A stretch of 7,896 nt of DNA from SIG452 sp045656345 (GTDB lineage Bacteria > Bacillota > Clostridia > UMGS1840). Under the pieces are notes generated by a model. The model searched no databases, was not told where the DNA came from, and saw only the letters and a list, made by a program, of their open reading frames with translations. Below, in pieces: positions 6,519 to 7,896 of the stretch. A program made the position numbers and the translations under genes. The stretch spans positions 1-7,896 of the forward strand of contig JAZOQZ010000054.1 in assembly GCA_045656345.1 (NCBI GenBank), written 5' to 3'. Each line of letters starts with the position of its first letter. Positions within the stretch are counted from its first letter, which is position 1.

Positions 6519-7046
6519 TTATTTGTTTGTTTTATCGTTTTGATTGTCCTCCACGGGGCGGTACAGCAGTTTGGTAAGATAAGGGGTGAAATAAAACTGT
6601 TTTACCCCTGCTAAGTACCCCAGATAAGTAGTTACAATCATCAGTCCCCCAAAAATGCAAACGGGAAGCAGGCGGATGTCTCCCGCTGCCGAAATCACAT
6701 TACCAAAATAGAAGGGTGCTTCCCAGAAAATGATGATAAGCTGCACAATCCAGTTTTTGGCAAAATAAGCAACCGCAAGGGGAATCACAAAATAACCCAG
6801 TGCCACCAGAGTGTAGGCTGTGGGGAATTTCACATGGGGTTTAATCTGACTGTATGATTTCTGATGGTCGCATCCTGCACGGCGGGCATAGCTATATAAT
6901 CCTGACAGGTATAAAATCAGAAAAAACACGCCGAAAAACTGTTGCCATCCTCCCACCATAGAGGTCACAATGATAAAGGATATCACAGCATATAATAATT
7001 GGTTAAAAAACAGAGCCAGCAAGGGATGTTTTCGTTTTTCTACCAT
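6519..7046 (-). CDS. Small five-helix membrane protein of unknown function
   Basis: I do not recognise the family of this 175-residue protein. It begins with a short basic N-terminus (MVEKRKHP) and shows about five hydrophobic segments: residues 9-30, 36-54, 77-95, 99-119 and 126-147. A basic, Cys/His-containing loop (YARRAGCDHQKSY, 53-65) lies between helices 2 and 3, and the C-terminal tail is polar (RPVEDNQNDKTNK). By the positive-inside rule the loop after helix 2 is probably cytoplasmic. The frame is open for 18 more codons upstream, but GGAGGTGA lies 5 nt before ATG 7046, and the upstream codons cover a hairpin and part of the glyS terminator-like dyad, so the shorter form is chosen. 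It lies 11 nt upstream of thiI and its stop is part of the thiI ribosome binding site, which implies cotranscription. A role in sulfur or thiamine uptake would be a guess from position only. Confidence 0.8.
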   Translation of the reverse strand: MVEKRKHPLLALFFNQLLYAVISFIIVTSMVGGWQQFFGVFFLILYLSGLYSYARRAGCDHQKSYSQIKPHVKFPTAYTLVALGYFVIPLAVAYFAKNWIVQLIIIFWEAPFYFGNVISAAGDIRLLPVCIFGGLMIVTTYLGYLAGVKQFYFTPYLTKLLYRPVEDNQNDKTNK

Positions 7047-7051
7047 AAAAA

Positions 7052-7059
7052 TCACCTCC
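7052..7059 (-). promoter_or_regulatory. Shine-Dalgarno GGAGGTGA of the membrane-protein gene
   Basis: This is a full match to the anti-Shine-Dalgarno core, 5 nt before ATG 7046. It decides against the longer frame starting at 7100. A 6-bp hairpin (7060-7074) ends immediately upstream of it. Confidence 0.88.
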
Positions 7060-7074
7060 GCATCCAACGGATGC
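7060..7074 (-). promoter_or_regulatory. Perfect 6-bp hairpin abutting a ribosome binding site
   Basis: GCATCC, loop GTT, GGATGC on the minus strand, with the last base directly next to GGAGGTGA. The hairpin does not include the Shine-Dalgarno sequence. It could hold it accessible or modulate ribosome entry; no competing pairing partner for the Shine-Dalgarno was found nearby. Confidence 0.4.
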
Positions 7075-7080
7075 AAAAAC

Positions 7081-7093
7081 TTGTATGATACAA
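7081..7093. promoter_or_regulatory. 13-nt perfect dyad TTGTATGATACAA
   Basis: Two 6-bp arms surround one central base, between the glyS terminator-like hairpin and the membrane-protein gene. As DNA it resembles a small operator. As RNA on the minus strand it gives a 5-bp stem with a 3-nt loop followed by GTTTTTG, which could add to termination after glyS. The choice between these is open. Confidence 0.35.
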
Positions 7094-7094
7094 A

Positions 7095-7126
7095 TGGCAA
7101 GTGCCCTCATAGGAAAACACTTGCCA
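7095..7126 (-). terminator. Terminator-like hairpin downstream of glyS
   Basis: TGGCAAGTG (7118-7126 read on the minus strand) pairs perfectly with CACTTGCCA (7095-7103) around a 14-nt loop. The stem can extend by G-U and two A-U pairs. It is followed by only a weak T-rich tract (TTTGTATC), so it is a poor intrinsic terminator that may allow read-through into the membrane-protein gene. It begins about 20 nt after the glyS stop. Confidence 0.55.
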
Positions 7127-7145
7127 CTTTGTTTCGTCATAGGAA

Positions 7146-7896
7146 TTAGAATTCCAGTTTGGATTCAATATAGGGGATGACTTCATCCATGGGCAGACGA
7201 ATCTGTTCCATAGTGTCACGGTCACGAAGAGTCACAGAGTTATCTTCTTCTGATTCAAAGTCAAAGGTGATGCAGAAAGGAGTGCCGATTTCATCCTGTC
7301 TTCTGTAACGTTTACCGATGGAGCCTGCATCGTCAAATTCGCAGGGGAATTTTTTGATTAACTGTTCATACAGTTTGAATGCAGGTTCAGACAGTTTTTT
7401 GGATAAGGGCAGAACAGCTGCTTTCACGGGAGCCAACGCAGGATGTAATCTTAATACCACACGAGTATCGCCTTCGGATACTTCTTCTTCGTCATAGGCA
7501 TCCACCAGGAATGCTAATGCCACACGGTCTGCACCCAGGGAGGGTTCGATAACATAAGGAATGTATCTTTCGTTGGTCACAGGGTCAATGTATTCCATTT
7601 TTTCGCCACTGTGTTCGCTGTGCTGTTTTAAGTCGAAGTCGGTTCTGTCTGCAATGCCCCACAGCTCGCCCCAACCGAAGGGGAATAAGAATTCAAAGTC
7701 GGTGGTAGCGTTGGAATAGTGAGATAATTCTTCCTGTTCGTGATCACGCAGTTTTAAGTTTTCTTCTTTGATACCTAAAGAGAGCAGGAAGTTTTTGCAG
7801 TAATCTTTCCAGTAAGCGAACCATTCTAAATCGGTACCGGGTTTGCAGAAGAATTCTAATTCCATCTGTTCAAATTCACGGGTACGGATCACGAAG
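7146..7896 (-). CDS. glyS: Glycyl-tRNA synthetase, single-chain type, C-terminal part
   Basis: This is a class II aminoacyl-tRNA synthetase that charges tRNA-Gly using ATP. The visible 249 codons are the C-terminal half of a protein usually about 460 residues long; the frame continues past the window end (the residues before the first visible internal GTG read F-V-I-R-T-R-E-F). Class II motif 2 is seen at the start (IRTREFEQMELEFF, with the ATP-binding Arg). FPFGWGELWGIADRTDFDL is typical of GlyRS, and motif 3 is EPSLGADRVALAFL with its conserved Arg. The C-terminal anticodon-binding domain begins near VVLRLHPALAPVKAAVLPL and runs to the stop. This is the homodimeric form found in many Firmicutes, archaea and eukaryotes, not the alpha2beta2 GlyQ/GlyS form. 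A terminator-like hairpin follows the TAA stop. Any T-box leader would lie upstream, outside the window. Confidence 0.95.
   Translation of the reverse strand, partial: FVIRTREFEQMELEFFCKPGTDLEWFAYWKDYCKNFLLSLGIKEENLKLRDHEQEELSHYSNATTDFEFLFPFGWGELWGIADRTDFDLKQHSEHSGEKMEYIDPVTNERYIPYVIEPSLGADRVALAFLVDAYDEEEVSEGDTRVVLRLHPALAPVKAAVLPLSKKLSEPAFKLYEQLIKKFPCEFDDAGSIGKRYRRQDEIGTPFCITFDFESEEDNSVTLRDRDTMEQIRLPMDEVIPYIESKLEF

Noticed and set aside
7047..7100. N-terminal extension of the membrane protein by 18 codons
   Set aside because: It would cover the hairpins and the GGAGGTGA site, which is ideally spaced for ATG 7046.

Overview
The window looks like a piece of a chromosome from a low- to mid-GC Firmicute, most likely a clostridial or uncultured gut-type lineage. 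This is inferred from the strong GGAGG-type ribosome binding sites, the TAA/TAG/TGA stops, the short rhodanese-free ThiI, the single-chain (alpha2-type) glycyl-tRNA synthetase, the U32 family protein and the COG2509-type flavoprotein. No mobile-element gene, CRISPR array, tRNA or rRNA is visible.

All seven genes are on the minus strand, so transcription runs from high to low coordinates. In that order they are: the C-terminal half of glyS (7146-7896, cut by the window edge); a spacer of about 100 bp with three dyad symmetries, one of them terminator-like; a small five-helix membrane protein of unknown function (6519-7046); thiI (5335-6507); a 420-bp intergenic region (4915-5334) packed with three related palindromic elements; a U32 family protein (2845-4914); tadA (2415-2840); a COG2509-type FAD-dependent dehydrogenase (844-2418); and an EamA/DMT transporter (1-843, missing its last residues at the window edge). 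Within each block the genes are tightly packed. The membrane protein and thiI are 11 nt apart. The U32 gene and tadA are 4 nt apart, tadA and the flavoprotein gene share an ATGA overlap, and the flavoprotein stop abuts the transporter start. The layout therefore suggests two transcription units, glyS/membrane protein/thiI and U32/tadA/FAD/DMT, separated by the palindrome region.

The common theme is translation and RNA modification. GlyRS charges tRNA-Gly, ThiI makes 4-thiouridine in tRNA, TadA makes inosine at tRNA position 34, and characterised U32 relatives hydroxylate tRNA or 23S rRNA. The flavoprotein and the transporter are coupled to this set by position only.

The most unusual part is 4946-5332. 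Three copies of a hairpin element share the pattern CTCG-stem-GTAC-5-nt loop-GTAC-stem-CTTCGG. Two copies are direct and one is inverted. Both sides of one base pair have changed between copies, so pairing is kept, and each copy is enclosed by its own longer outer stem. It may be a REP/BIME-like palindromic repeat family or a structured RNA. I do not recognise it as a described element.
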